A DNA stretch of 28,718 nucleotides from assembly GCA_036897485.1 (NCBI GenBank), contig JAYMTF010000882.1, positions 1 through 28,718 on the forward strand. The letters are read 5' to 3'. A model generated the notes under the pieces. It saw only the letters and a program-made list of their open reading frames with translations, had not been told where the DNA came from and made no database searches. Below are positions 11,101 to 22,300 of this stretch, piece after piece. The stretch is from Pelargonium nanum. Its lineage: Eukaryota > Streptophyta > Magnoliopsida > Geraniales > Geraniaceae. Made by a program: the position numbers and the translations under genes. Within the stretch, counting starts at the first letter, position 1. The number at the start of each line of letters is the position of its first letter.

Positions 11101-12640
11101 TACTACACTATGCCTCTTAAGAACCTATCTTGAATCGCACCTATGAGTAAAAGGTAATTGTTAAACTGACCAGTCAGTATCCGGAAAAGGTAACTAAATA
11201 CATGCATGATAACACAATTCATTCCGCCTTTTGGCATGAACGGCACTATTCAGTCCAAAATATGTTATTAAATACATCTTTCAGGCAAATATGTTGATGA
11301 GATTAATAATAAATAAATAAATCTATAAAATATGTTTTCATTATGATAAAAGTTGTTAGAAGAATTAGTAATCACCTATTTTATTATGTAATACCACATT
11401 CAGCTATATATAATTATGTCTATTTGCCAGATAGCTAACTCTACAGAACCTATTATATCCATGGATAAATGAATGCATCACTACTTCCTAGTTCCTACTC
11501 ATGCTTGAGAAGAGAGATATGGAATTAAGACAGAGAAAATATGATAAGCTGCTGCATAGTACCTACAGAAGAAACACATCTGGTGTGCTTGCTGATATCA
11601 GTGATAGCATCTCTTTGCTCAAGCTGAGGGAAAAAGAAGGCTAGGTCAAAAACAAGGAAATATAAGTTCCAAACTGCATATAGCAGGGTACAAAGAAAAC
11701 AGATATAAGATTAAACAGCAGTATGATACATGCAAGAAAGTATCTGAAATTAAAATTCAGCACACACACAGAAGGATGGAGGGGTGGACGAGCTTAGGAT
11801 AAATAGGCTCTAGCAATTGGTTTAATGGATATAAAGTAGGTACCCAACTACTAATGAACTGTGATATGGATCCGGCATCATATCACATATTCTAAAAATA
11901 TTATAATACCAGACAAACCATCGATCAAGAAAGAAGAAGGAGCATCTTAACGAGGGGAAAACATAATGAATCAGAGTCCTTCCAATCTTAAATCAGTATA
12001 TCATCATGCGAAAAGAACGCCAGGAGCAATAAACAGCTGCCTTAAGACTTTGGAGATTCAACACTACCAACATTTTTCACTAGACGTAGATACAAGACAA
12101 CTCACAAGGACACAAGGTGATCGCTATAAGACAAAAATTGATAGCCCAAAATAGTAATGCTAGCATTTTTTTATGTCTATATATTGAAACCAATTACGAT
12201 AATCAAACCACCAACTATCATAACTTGAAAAAGCATTATCACAGGCTTCTCCTACATTTAAACTATAATGTAAGCATAGCATATTAGCATGCTATTATCA
12301 TTGTGTTTTTAAACATTTCATCTTCTAAACTACGCTCCGGATATAAAAATGCACCAGCAAATATTCAGCACACATCCCCCAAATTTACATACAGTGTAAA
12401 CAAAACCCTATACAACTAATTCAGAATCACATTTTCACAGACAAATAATATACAATTGCACAAACATCATAAACGAAAAAAATGAGTCATCACGGAAAGC
12501 ATACAATAAACCAAACAGAAGATGATGTATCAGAAACGAGAAGAAATCGAGAGACTGACCGAACGGAAATAGGAGATGAAAGACTTCCTGGAGGCACCGA
12601 GGCGAAGAGAGCGCAGGAATGGTGAGGTAAAAGGAACCAT
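5156..12640 (-). CDS. RECA3: Mitochondrial RecA homologue, RECA3 type, 398 aa
   Basis: Eight coding exons in transcript order: 12640-12560, 11623-11563, 10747-10530, 8512-8425, 7614-7442, 6474-6325, 6234-6097 and 5443-5156. All are GT/AG with matching phases, giving 398 aa. RecA family recombinases form filaments on ssDNA and drive strand exchange; plant RECA3 restrains recombination between mitochondrial repeats. The N-terminus ([19 protein letters not shown]) is Arg/Ser-rich without acids, as in a mitochondrial presequence. The RecA core begins near residue 64 ([18 protein letters not shown]). Walker A is GREASGKT (128-135), with Arg where bacterial RecA has Pro; Walker B is VIVVDS (202-207). 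The L2/FLNQ region is IIIFLNQ then a [15 protein letters not shown] segment. The protein stops soon after the core without an acidic tail, and both that and the length fit RECA3 rather than RECA2. Introns are long; intron 3 (2 kb) hosts repeats. Confidence 0.92.
8870..9985. mobile_element. GC-rich fossil element in RECA3 intron 3 (LTR-type or other non-autonomous family, unassigned)
   Basis: About 1.1 kb, distinctly GC-richer than the surrounding intron. It shares both outer ends with a shorter copy near 15.85-16.23 kb. At the left, GGCRCNCTARA...TTGTYGTCT leads into a common TCTAAGTCCAA and GTCAATATC/GTCCAATATC stretch. At the right, GATGATGTG-GCGCT leads into CAC and a CG-rich close. The interior has no recognisable protein; its open frames match nothing I know. 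The ends can be read as TG...CA, which would fit an LTR or solo LTR, but I saw no internal domain, primer site or certain target duplication. It is decayed and non-coding, and spliced out with the intron. Confidence 0.5.
10344..10450 (-). mobile_element. SINE-like, tRNA-derived element (antisense in RECA3 intron 3)
   Basis: Read on the minus strand, a TGGTTTAGGTTGAG box-A-like word is followed about 45 nt later by CAGGTTCGAGCC, a good RNA polymerase III box B. The segment ends in TTGCCTATAAAAAAAA, an A-rich tail. This layout is that of a tRNA-derived SINE. It lies in the transcribed sense of RECA3. The head is poorly defined and the copy is probably truncated. Confidence 0.5.
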
Positions 12641-13053
12641 TTTTACAAATTTAAAGTGCAAATCAAGGTATTTCCCTTCTAGGGTTTTGAGCTGAGAAGG
12701 TTGAAGAAGAAGGCCACGGGTAGAAATGGCGCCATTTGGTCTCTCTCGTCTCCTACTCTCAACACTGAAACAGATACTCTAAGCTTTGTGCGTTGTGCCT
12801 CTGTCAGTGTCTGGCTATAGTATTGGGCCGGGCCATAAAATCCGGTTTGTCGGGTCGGATCCCTTGTAACGGGGTAGATCCGCACAGTGCGCGGTCTATC
12901 CTTTTAGAGATCGCGGATTGTTGGCGAATTGGACCATTCTGTACCGACCCAATTCTGTAGCTAGCTCTGGATCTCGTTGGATTTGAACACTGAGAAAGTC
13001 TCTGAACAGCTACTTTTGAAAATAACCATTGAAGGTATCAAAGCATCAACGCG
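12641..13053. promoter_or_regulatory. Divergent promoter interval between RECA3 and FAX1
   Basis: Only 413 bp separate the two start codons, so both promoters and leaders must fit here, or overlap the neighbouring transcript. A site II motif TGGGCC lies at 12823-12828, directly followed by another GGGCC. In plants, TGGGCY motifs bind TCP factors and are common before genes for organelle and ribosomal proteins. A dyad GAATTGG (12926-12932) / CCAATTC (12949-12955) lies nearer FAX1. No good TATA box is visible for either direction, as is usual for such housekeeping promoters. Confidence 0.6.
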
Positions 13054-15263
13054 ATGGCTATGGCGGCTTGTACGACGACAACGGCAACGAAAATCTCTCA
13101 GCTATGTTGTTTCGGTTCGATCGACCGTAAAGTGCAGATACGGATGCGATCCGTCGTCTACCCAAATCTTCGCCCCAAGGTTCTCCTTTGCTCGTTACCA
13201 TGATTTTCTCTAAATTTTGAGCTTTTGTATTGATTTTGAAGGAAAATAATGGTGCTTGCTAGGTTAAATTTTGGTTCTTGCATTTCTGTTGTTGACTACT
13301 CTGGTGTTGGGCTACTATGGTTTTAGTTTTTCATTGGCTTGAACCTTCTAGTTTGTAAATTTTGGCTCGTTGTATAAAGTTACCATCTTGAAAGTTTCCA
13401 TGAGAATCGCTATAAAGGTTTCCAACAAGAGATGTTGGAGAACTATTGCTCAATTCAAGAGCTTATAATTTCTGAGTGTTGCTGTCGTGCCGTTTTCGGT
13501 CTAGCAGCTATTTTGCTATCTGAGAGTGTTTGTTACTTGTTACCTCATAGAACTAGTTGCATGGAGGTTAATCATAACTTTGTTCTTTTGCCCCATATAG
13601 ATTGTTTCTTTCATATCAGACTGTCTCATTGATCTACTTTTTCGGCTAAGTTATCAAGTAGAAATGTCATTTAGTTTTAGCCTTTTAGGCGATGCTCAAT
13701 ATGAGATTTTGTGAATTCAACATAGGAGTGCCCGTATTGGGGCTTTTGAAGATTATCTTTATTGATACTCAACAATTGATGGACAGCCCTGGTTTTGTTG
13801 AAGGCGTTTTTGAATGCTTCTTGATGTAGATATGTTTCATTGTGTTCTACGCCTTGAACGAGAAATGTACTGCATTGTTATTTGTAAAAATGTTTGTATC
13901 TTGGCATAATTTCTTGGAGGTGATATTTAATTGCTTGGGAATTTTTAATTTCTAGTTATCAGTTGTAATGAGCCTTGAAGGACGCAGAACAGATACTACC
14001 AGTTCAGAAATTAGAACCACTTTAAGTTATACAGGTGATGCATCAAAATCACATGTTGAAGAGACAACCGAGTCTGTTCCGACTATAGAAGATCATGATG
14101 TTGGACAGATAGAGACAAGTCAGTCAGTGGAGCAACCGCAACGGGCGGCGAAGATTCATGATTTTTGTTTCGGGATACCCTTTGGTGTGTGTACTTTCTT
14201 TCTTTTTTCTTTCATAAAAACCTCTGCAGCATTTAGCATGTGATAGACTTAATAGTCCGAGCACATTTATTGTCATTTAGAGGATTCTGCTAATAATCAT
14301 TCTCTGGTTTGAATGTCTAATTAAATAGATGGAAACATTTTGAGCTGTGTGTTTGGGCATGCCCCAAATTTAGCACATTACGATACTGTTTTGCTTTCCT
14401 ATATTGAGATTGTGATGGACCTTTCTGACATAGATTAGCTGACATATAAAGCTACTGATTTCTTGTTTAAATGATTATCTCCGGAAACATTTTCCAATAT
14501 AACTTGTTTCAAATATTTCTCCGAAAAAGAAAGGCATGTAAAGCTTATAATTTCTATATTGTCCAAGGTGGTTTTGTGCTAAGTGGCGGGATTGTTAGCT
14601 TTATTTTCTCAAGGAACCCTGCAACTCTGAGCACCGGTGTGCTGTTTGGAGGTGCTTTGCTTGCCCTTAGCACTCTTAGCTTAAAGATTTGGAGGCAAGG
14701 AAAATCCAGTTTACCATTCATACTTGGGCAAGCAGGTACTTACTTTTTTGTGTAACACAAGGACTCAGAGTCATGCTGCATGTTTTGTTCTTTATTGAAA
14801 AGAAGCGTCGTCTTCATTTGTATTTATTTTGGGTTTTCTATCCGACTTTGCAGCACTCTCAGCAGCTCTTCTTTGGAAGAACATTCAGACTTATACATTG
14901 GTAATGCGTCACTCAAACGAAAAACTGTTTTCATTCATAGATTAGCATATTCTTCATTTCTCGGATTATATAATTGGGCAGCTCACTAGCTGTGTTATAA
15001 CTAATTTGCAATGGTTCTCTTGTTGCAGACTAAGAAACTATTCCCCACGGGCTTTTATGCTTTCTTTAGGTACTTTTCAGTATCATGCAACCTATACTTA
15101 CTGCTGTGGATAGTGATTGGTTCTCATTTAAATCCTCTGAGCTCGTGATTTTGATCATTTTGTCTTCTGCAGTGCTGCAATGTTGTCCTTCTATTTCTAT
15201 GTCGTGATATCCGGAGGAAACCCACCGCCAAAGAAGAAATCATCTGCAGCTGTTGCAACATAA
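13054..15263 (+). CDS. FAX1: Plastid FATTY ACID EXPORT protein, FAX1 type (TMEM14 family), 233 aa
   Basis: Six exons: 13054-13179, 13956-14184, 14568-14735, 14854-14900, 15029-15069 and 15173-15263. All are GT/AG with matching phases, giving 233 aa. FAX proteins of the chloroplast inner envelope pass free fatty acids out of the plastid. Residues 1 to ~45 are rich in Thr/Ser/Ala and basic residues without acids, as in a plastid transit peptide; VVMSLEG follows at the likely mature start. Residues 55-105 are acidic and Ser/Thr-rich. The TMEM14 domain starts at about residue 112 (FCFGIPFGGFVLSGGIVSFI), has four hydrophobic helices and Gly-rich turns (GVLFGGALLALSTLSLKIW), and ends in GGNPPPKKKSS. 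Length and layout fit Arabidopsis FAX1 (about 226 aa). FAX3 is less likely but cannot be excluded without alignment. The ATG at 13054 is chosen because it begins the transit peptide; an in-frame second Met is at codon 3. Confidence 0.88.
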
Positions 15264-15427
15264 GGAAACTTCATTTCAGTTAGCGTTTTTTGGTGAATAT
15301 CTGTTGTATTACTGTCTGAATGAAAATACACATGAACAAGGCCAAATAGCATTGTTTATTTTTAAACAAATACATGGTGAACATAGTGCAAGCATTAGAT
15401 AATGCAAGATGTGAAATTCTCGAATGG

Positions 15428-15667
15428 CTAAATGGAAACTTGAGTCCTCGCACTGCTACTTCCTTTTCGCATGTTCTGTCTGAAATTCTTGTTATGGCTT
15501 TCCATAGTTATGAAAGGCTCGCCATGGCGCATGTATAGCACCATCTGGTATCTGTGACGAGGTACTGATTTAGGAAATTTATTCAAAAACTGAGGATCAT
15601 ATATAGAAAGTACAGTATGGGTTTCAACATCAGTCAATATTAATTCAACTGTTAGTTCTTGTGACAA
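15428..15667 (-). other. Unidentified ORF, possible gene fragment or terminal exon
   Basis: The minus strand is open for 79 codons (MSQELTVELILTDVETHTVL ... SSARTQVSI). The composition looks protein-like, with a mix of charged and aromatic residues and no low complexity, unlike most chance ORFs in this AT-rich DNA. I do not recognise it. Immediately upstream on the minus strand is a poly(A)-like run (15669-15677) and retroelement-like sequence, so it may be a stranded fragment of a gene or a retroposed piece. No upstream exon with a clear acceptor was found. Confidence 0.3.
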
Positions 15668-15830
15668 TTTTTTTTTATCCGCGAAGATTATATAAATATA
15701 TTAATAGATTCCCAAGGATGGAACCCAGCAATGAACTATTACGAAGGCATAAGCCAGTAACATTACGTTACAAGTGAATAAGCAAGCAAAGCTAAGGCCT
15801 TTAAACAAAACATGACAATGGATCTGCCTT
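15668..15830 (-). mobile_element. Possible retroposon 3' end (LINE/SINE-like)
   Basis: Read on the minus strand, the segment ends in AATCTTCGCGGATAAAAAAAAA. The plus strand therefore shows TTTTTTTTTATCCGCGAAGA followed by TATAAATATATTAATAG, resembling the reverse complement of plant LINE/SINE 3' ends. No reverse transcriptase sequence or target duplication was found, so the call is tentative. Confidence 0.25.
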
Positions 15831-15844
15831 GTGACGTAATTAAT

Positions 15845-16232
15845 GTGCCTATTTTTTATGACCATCGTCGGCACGCTAAATGTTGTTTGTTGTCTTGTCC
15901 CAGTGTACGAGAATTTTTGTAAGTGTAATTCTCTAAGTCCAAGTGTCTTCGTACGACGTCAATATCTAATGTCAAGGTACGTCATGCTATGGTGACTGGG
16001 ACCTATAACTTGCACAAGGGAACACACAAAAAGAATGGAAATTCTGGATGTGGTTCTGTGACACCGCCTCAGGCGTTAAAGTGAGATTTCGGCCATGTGT
16101 TCATTTGGAACGACCCATATCAAGTCTATTAGAGCCGCGTTCCAAGACCAAGTCCCTTGAACTGCGAGGCGGATGATGTGCGCTTGAGTGACACGTGTCG
16201 CGTCGTCATTTGTCGGGTAAACTTATAAGTTT
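15845..16232. mobile_element. Short fossil copy of the element in RECA3 intron 3
   Basis: About 390 bp, sharing both ends with the 8.87-9.99 kb element. The left end runs from GGCACGCTAAATGTTG through TCTAAGTCCAA to GTCAATATCTAATGTCAA. The right end has GATGATGTGCGCTTGAGTGACACG and a CG-rich close. The middle (ACACCGCCTCAGGCGTTAAA) is much shorter than in the intronic copy, so one is internally deleted or the other carries extra sequence. It is decayed, with no coding content seen. Confidence 0.5.
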
Positions 16233-17850
16233 TGGAGTATCACCAATAATGATTTTTGTAACATCGTATCAGTAGAGATGGTGTTACGTGAAATATATCA
16301 TATGCATATATACGGTTATATATATATATAGCGTCTCCTTACTTTAAAACTGTTTCACCCAACATCAATACATACATTTTCATTAAAATGAATTTTGGTT
16401 AGTGTGATTCTCGTGAGTATTGTCTTAATCTAGTTGGATCAACTTTTTCCATACAAACATGGAATTAGTGCAGGGAAAGCTAGACAATATATGAACCAAT
16501 AATAATTATTTGAATATGACATTAAGATCCTAATATAAGATTAGGATAAGATAACTATAGTAATATTAATTTCAATATATAAAAATATAGCATATATGTG
16601 TGGGGTTGGGGTTGCCATTTGAAAGCATAAAAAAACCCAAGTGTCAAACGAATGAAGAGGGGGTCATGACCATAACTGCATGGTTTTGAGACAGTTGTGC
16701 CATTTCTTAGGATCATCATGAATCTTTATCAGTGACAGCAACATTAACACTCAGCTCAGCTCTCACTAACTGAAAAATCTACATCAGCTTTTAGGCCACA
16801 AGAAAAAAGAAGATGATGAAGGTCCAATCATGAGTAGTCATGAAATGATGTTATGTTAGTTGAAAAAACAACAAGAAATGGCCATATCGACATGAAACAG
16901 TTGATGTCAGTCAGTTCATTTCTTTATACTCTCTCATAATGTTTAGCTGTTATGTCATGCCATATATCATGCAGTTGAAATTGGATATTGGTTGGAGACA
17001 TCTCCATGTGATCCATTTTAACCTTCTGCTTTTAGCAACTCTTGTAATTGTATGTATGTATATGTTTTACACTTCATTGGAAAAGCTTGAGTGTGTTGTC
17101 AAATTTTGTAATGGGTTGTAACCAAAAATCATGATACCAGTACAACAAGAACTGGAAATTTTTGTTGATTTGATATATACAGGGCTTAAGCATGCATTTT
17201 GGTGGCCTTCTGGGAAATGATTAATCAGAAACATAAAGGATATGTTCTTGAAAGATTAATGCCATTTAGGGACAGTTGATTGGACAAGAAGTGCTTGTTA
17301 CTCATGATTTGACTCGTTTCAAAAGTAAACACACAAGGATTTTCATTTGTAATAAAAACACATGAGTTTACAAATTAGAGGATAATTCAATTTTTTGCTA
17401 TAATATATTACTCTAACAGTTACAAACAATAAGTGTCCTGATTTACTTGCATTTTTTATCAAAATAATTGTGTTTTTAGAAAGTTTGTTATATATGCATA
17501 AATGACCAATAGTGTCCATGTTTTTAATTTTAAGACGTTAATTATGCATGAGTTATCAATATTTAATGGTGTCCATATGATATGTTAATTAGTTAGTATC
17601 TCTTAGTTTTGTTACAACACATGTGGATGAGAATATAATAGAGAATATAAGCATCAACTATATTCTTTTTAATTTTTCTCAAAATAAAAAAACAACACAC
17701 TTATTTTGAGACAGATTGAACATGTTTTTAGCTTAATAAAATAAAACTTATTTGGCGAGGTCAAGATCGAGAATTATTGGTAATTCGTTTTTCATTTGTA
17801 TTCAAAATTGGGTACTATAAGAAACCTCACATGATATATGAGAGTTGATT
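16233..17850. other. AT-rich intergenic region, no gene recognised
   Basis: Short ORFs are present but none resembles a known family. A TA-rich run sits at 16317-16330. The stretch at 16610-16960 is less AT-rich, with a GAAGAGGGGGTCATGACC patch, and could be regulatory or an exon of a non-coding transcript, but nothing decisive is visible. Confidence 0.4.
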
Positions 17851-17861
17851 TGGTTATAATG

Positions 17862-18330
17862 TGCGCCTTAAAGGATGGTCCAAAGGGGGGACGGGTAACG
17901 ACCATGCACAAGGTGTGCCCTTGGGGATAAGGTTTGGCTGGGTACACAAATTTTGTTGCCCGCGACAGGAGGGATTCACGAAGGGTTTGACAACATATTT
18001 GCACATGGGAAGAAAGCGGCGTCAGCACAATGGTCTGCAACGGCTTCTGTGGATTGTGTACGGTGGGGGAGAATGTCACGTCCCGAAATAATGAGTCTCC
18101 TCAGACGTCTTAAGGTTGGTATGCGTCATGCGGCATACTCCTATATACTTGAGAAATGATGTTGATCAGTGTGCTTAATGGCACAAGTACAACATCTTTT
18201 GTCAAGACATATACTTTATATTGTCTGACGCTCATGGTAAAAGATGGTCTCTCTCTTCAGGTGCAGGAGTTTGGGGCGCCACACTAAGCCGGTTTTTTCG
18301 GTCTGAGATTAAAATTTTACTATTTTTTAT
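17862..18330 (+). mobile_element. Fossil fragment of a Ty3/gypsy-type LTR element (3' end: polypurine tract and LTR start)
   Basis: A purine-rich tract (CGGTGGGGGAGAA, 18061-18073) is directly followed by TGTCACGTCCCGAAATAA, a form typical of the start of gypsy-class LTRs in plants. About 200 bp of GC-rich sequence upstream would be the terminal part of the internal region. The LTR seems to run to about 18300 (GGGGCGCCACA), but its end is unclear. No protein domain is recognisable and the fragment is strongly decayed. Confidence 0.45.
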
Positions 18331-18357
18331 AAAGTGACGTGTGGCTGGTTGTCACTT

Positions 18358-18497
18358 ACCACCACCACCCACCCACCCAAAGTTTACGTACGTAGCTTAG
18401 GTGGTGTTGTTTTCATGTCCCTATAATTAGAAACCTAGCTAGCTATGGCTAACTCAGAACTTGGGGATCATCATCATTAACGCACGCACGCACGCAC
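18358..18497. repeat. CCACC-rich run and (ACGC)n microsatellite
   Basis: An ACCACCACCACCCACCCACC run is at about 18357-18380 and CGCACGCACGCACGCAC is at 18481-18497. Both are simple sequence with no other signal. Confidence 0.7.
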
Positions 18498-18684
18498 AGC
18501 TAAAGCCTTAAGCAATGGCTATCAAGTTTAAGGCACGTGATATATTCTTGAATTTGCAACTGATCATATCAAGATTCAACACTCAAAACTAAAGATCATA
18601 TATGCCAAATAATATATGCTTGTATACAAATGTGTTTATTTTCAAATTATTCAAAGGACAACCTATTATTTATGAGAAAATGTC

Positions 18685-19080
18685 CGAAATGGTTCATGAA
18701 CTATTCAATTCATGCTTTTTTTTATCTTTTTTTAGTTCGTGCTATTTTGGTATATCAAACATGTCATTTCAGTCCAAAAAATAGACGAAATAATTGTTAT
18801 AGTCCAAACGTTTCCAAAAACCGAGCCCCGTCAAAACATCCCGTCAAAATCACTGACGGAACTGTTAAATTTTCATTAAAAAATATTTATAAAAAAAATT
18901 CCACGTCATCAAGACTTAACGGATTCCGTCAATATTATAACGGAATGTCCTGACGGGGCTCGATTTTTGGAAATATTTGGACTATAACGGCTCTTTCGCT
19001 TATCTTTTAGACTAAAATAGCGCGTTTAATAGTTCAGGGACCAAAATGACACGAACTGGATAGTTCAGTGACCATTTTGT
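18685..19080. mobile_element. Foldback MITE, ~395 bp with long terminal inverted repeats
   Basis: The left arm begins GAAATGGTTCATGAACTATT (18686) and the right arm ends, in reverse complement, CAAAATGGTCACTGAACTAT. The two arms pair with moderate divergence over about 170-190 bp each: the GAGCCCCGTC, TAGTCCAAA and CTGACGGAA words appear on both sides. A short AT-rich centre lies at about 18876-18900. There is no transposase. Such long-TIR elements in plants are usually Mutator-related, but I could not establish a target duplication. Confidence 0.8.
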
Positions 19081-19086
19081 TCCTTT

Positions 19087-19392
19087 TGTTGGAATATAAT
19101 ATTAAAACAATAAATGAGGACTTCAACTACAAGCTTGAGCTTTTAGTTGAGTTGGTTCTCTAACATAGTATTAGAGCTTGAGATCACAGGTTCAATTCCT
19201 GACACCCTCAAAAATTTGTATAATTATATCTATTCTCTCTAATTGGGCTTCTTTACTCCTTTCTTTGGGCCTCTTATAAGTTAAAATCGGCGCAAAAAAT
19301 CAAAATCGAGAATGAGCTTCTATCTATCTCTCTTCGGTCCACTTGCAAAGCCATAACAGGCTTCACTTCAAATTGAGTTGGTTCTCTAACAC
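19087..19392 (+). mobile_element. Very short LTR element (TRIM/SMART-like), fossil
   Basis: A 79 bp candidate LTR (19087-19165) opens TGTTGGAATATAATATTAAA and closes GTTGGTTCTCTAACA, with TGTT...AACA ends. It is followed at once by TAGTATTAGAGC, close to the initiator-Met-tRNA primer site TGGTATCAGAGC. The LTR closing sequence (TTGAGTTGGTTCTCTAACA) recurs at about 19373-19392, after a non-coding interior of roughly 200 bp. The right LTR matches only in its 3' part. There is no coding capacity, as expected of TRIM/SMART elements, and the copy is old. It abuts the foldback MITE. Confidence 0.6.
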
Positions 19393-22300
19393 CTTTTTTT
19401 CATTATTTATCAAAACAAAACTAACACTTATAAGATAACATCAAGTTATATAATCAATTTACTATGTGCTTCATAATGATGATTATGACCAGCAACAATA
19501 TCAGTAGCAAAATTTTCTTTCATTCCTTAATCATACGATAGAATTATTGATAACAATTGGTACTTAATTACTTATTTAATACGAGGAATCGTCCAACATA
19601 ATCATTATTGTCACCCACACATATAGCATATCACAAAAGCTATTCTCTTGATTTTTGTTTGAATAAAACCTCTATCAGACTATCACCATATTATGTATCG
19701 CATTAATTATTTAATGACAATCATCAATTTCCACCATCTAATTATACAAAGTCTCTTTTGATATTTACCATTGACTGCTTTATCTTAAATAAGTTTTGAC
19801 TGAATTAGTTAATTTTATGATTCTACCCGTTCATAATTCTAAAAACATATCGGTTGAATTTGTACAAGCATTAGTAAAAATTCATAACATGGTGATAAAT
19901 AATATGTCAAGTCAATGAGAAGATGATAACACGTTAAATTTTAATGATGAGAAGTAATAAAATATATGTATTTTATTAAAAATCATATTTTTCATTTCAT
20001 TGAATAAAAGTAACGCCGAGGTGAAATACATGAATGGTACATCCTAAATTTTGCTTAATGCCGTGCTACCTTTGTTTAGCATTCAAGTCCAAGATCAAGT
20101 GAAATTCTCATCCGAAAATATACTTGGTGCGAAATCTCAAGTACAAGACTCATACAACAAGAAAACTTCTACATCTACGCTTGTCCGAGGTGTTTTGTTG
20201 ACCTCAAGTCGATAAGACACAACACAAATTATAATAGAATTTACATTTTTTAAAGATTTTTTTTATTATTTTGAGTTGATCATGATTGAATTAGACATAA
20301 TTTTGCACAGTGTTATATGTGTATATAATAAAGTTGGAAACATGATATTTGAAAAAAAAAATATTCGTCGTTCAACGATAGTCAACACCGTTCAATATTT
20401 AGACCTAGCACATACCAATAAAAATTGACACATCATTTTTCATATGTCAGATGTCACATAAGCATTAGTGTTAAATATTTATTTGCATAAAATTAATTGG
20501 TTCATGTATTTATTTGTGCAATTTGTGGAAGTTCATATATAAAAATACACATGTCTAGAGTAATTTTTATAACTTAATTATGAGTTTTAAAATTATTGGT
20601 TAAGATACAAGAAGTTGAACCAAAAATGACACGTCAATAAAAGTTTTGTCACAATATAAAATATTATTTTCACTTTAATTACCTTATTAAGCTCAATTGA
20701 GATAGCTATAAAAGTGAAAACATTCCTCTTGCATCACAATTACTTTTAATAGGTATATGAGAAAATGAAAAGGTAGACCAAAGAGTCAAAGATAAGTTAT
20801 GATAACACACCATTGTCCCTATGAAAGGAAACCTATATAGGTAGTACATCTAATTTCTAATACTAGGAACTAGGAAGACTTTGTTGCACTTATAGATACT
20901 CTTATAGGATATTATAACCTAAGGTTTCAATTATATAAATTCTTCGTGTTTTTCTACTTGTTTACACCATCAATTTGTGAATATCACTTATGCACAATAA
21001 TTTTCTCTTCAAAAACCCTATTTCAGTCTTTGTATTTTATATGTACACTTCAATTGTTAAAAGTAAAAAAATAAATGTACACTGAAGCAAGAATGTATAA
21101 CAAGCCTTAAATTTAATCTAGTAACTAAAATTTAGTATGTATTAAACATAATATTTGCCAAAAAGCTTTTATTAAAGAAACACCATTGGCTATGTATGCA
21201 TGTATTCTACCAAAAGGAACAATATTATCTTACAAAGAAACTAGAAAGAGACAAACAAACATGATTCAATTGGAATGTTATTATGACAGGGAACAAAATA
21301 TGAATAACCATAAATACTATTTTTTTTCATTTTTATTGAAACTAGGTTTCGATTATTCGTTTTTATGTCTTACTGTATTTTTATTCTAACAAATTCGACG
21401 TATTTTGATTGACTTATCTTAAAATTATTATATATAATGTATGCATGACTAACAACTTAAAAATAACTGAACAATAATTTAAAAACAATTTTTATAAAGA
21501 AAATTGGCAATTATTTGAGACTAAGAAAGTAATGTATACCAAATTTTTATCCTAAGTTTTTATTTTATTTATTACTCCTAGTTTTGATCACTCTTGGTCT
21601 TAGCAACCCACTTGGTATGGTGACAAGGATTATGACATGCATGACGTGGCATGCACACACATGTCATAATAATATTTAAATTGATATTTATCTATTAATA
21701 TCATACTATTCACTTATTAGAAATGAATCAATTTTATTACTATTAAAAAAAAAATACACTAATCATATTCTTGGTCTTGGTTGGGACATTGGTGGTTTAA
21801 TGTCCACAAAATTGTGTTCTTGTTCACTGAACAAGAATTCAAAGTTAAGCTAGATATGCTCTTGATTTTGTTGTCATGCTTTTGTTTTTTAAATAATTTA
21901 TTTATGTTCTTGGCCTAACTTGTTGGTCTCCATCTTAGAGAGCATGAGTTTAATTTTTAATTAGGATTTGATTGAATTTCTTGGACCAAATCATGCAAGT
22001 CTTACAAAAATGTTGCCATAATTCCTCCATTTTGGTTAGCAAGAAAATTATGTACTTGATAATTAGTAGCTTGAAAGTTGAAATAAAAATGTTGTCGAGC
22101 AATAAGAAAAAAATAATTATTAATTGTTGATATTTTTAATGGATGCAAGTAATATTCTACTAATTATATTTGTGGTTTGTGATAATCTCATCCATAGCTC
22201 ATAGGCTTTTGAAGATGTCAACAATATCTGCATAATAGTAGTATAAAAGAGGAATGAGAACTTCCTAATAAATTATCAACAAGATTCATGATTGAAAGTC

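Noticed and set aside
17861-18159. Overlapping ORFs of 60-95 codons near 18 kb
   Set aside because: They lie in the GC-rich end of a decayed LTR element and cross its polypurine tract. None looks like a host protein.
19138-19206. Possible tRNA gene (GGTTCAATTCC box B-like word)
   Set aside because: There is no cloverleaf or paired acceptor stem. The context is an LTR end followed by a primer-site-like sequence, so it was called as a TRIM/SMART-like element.
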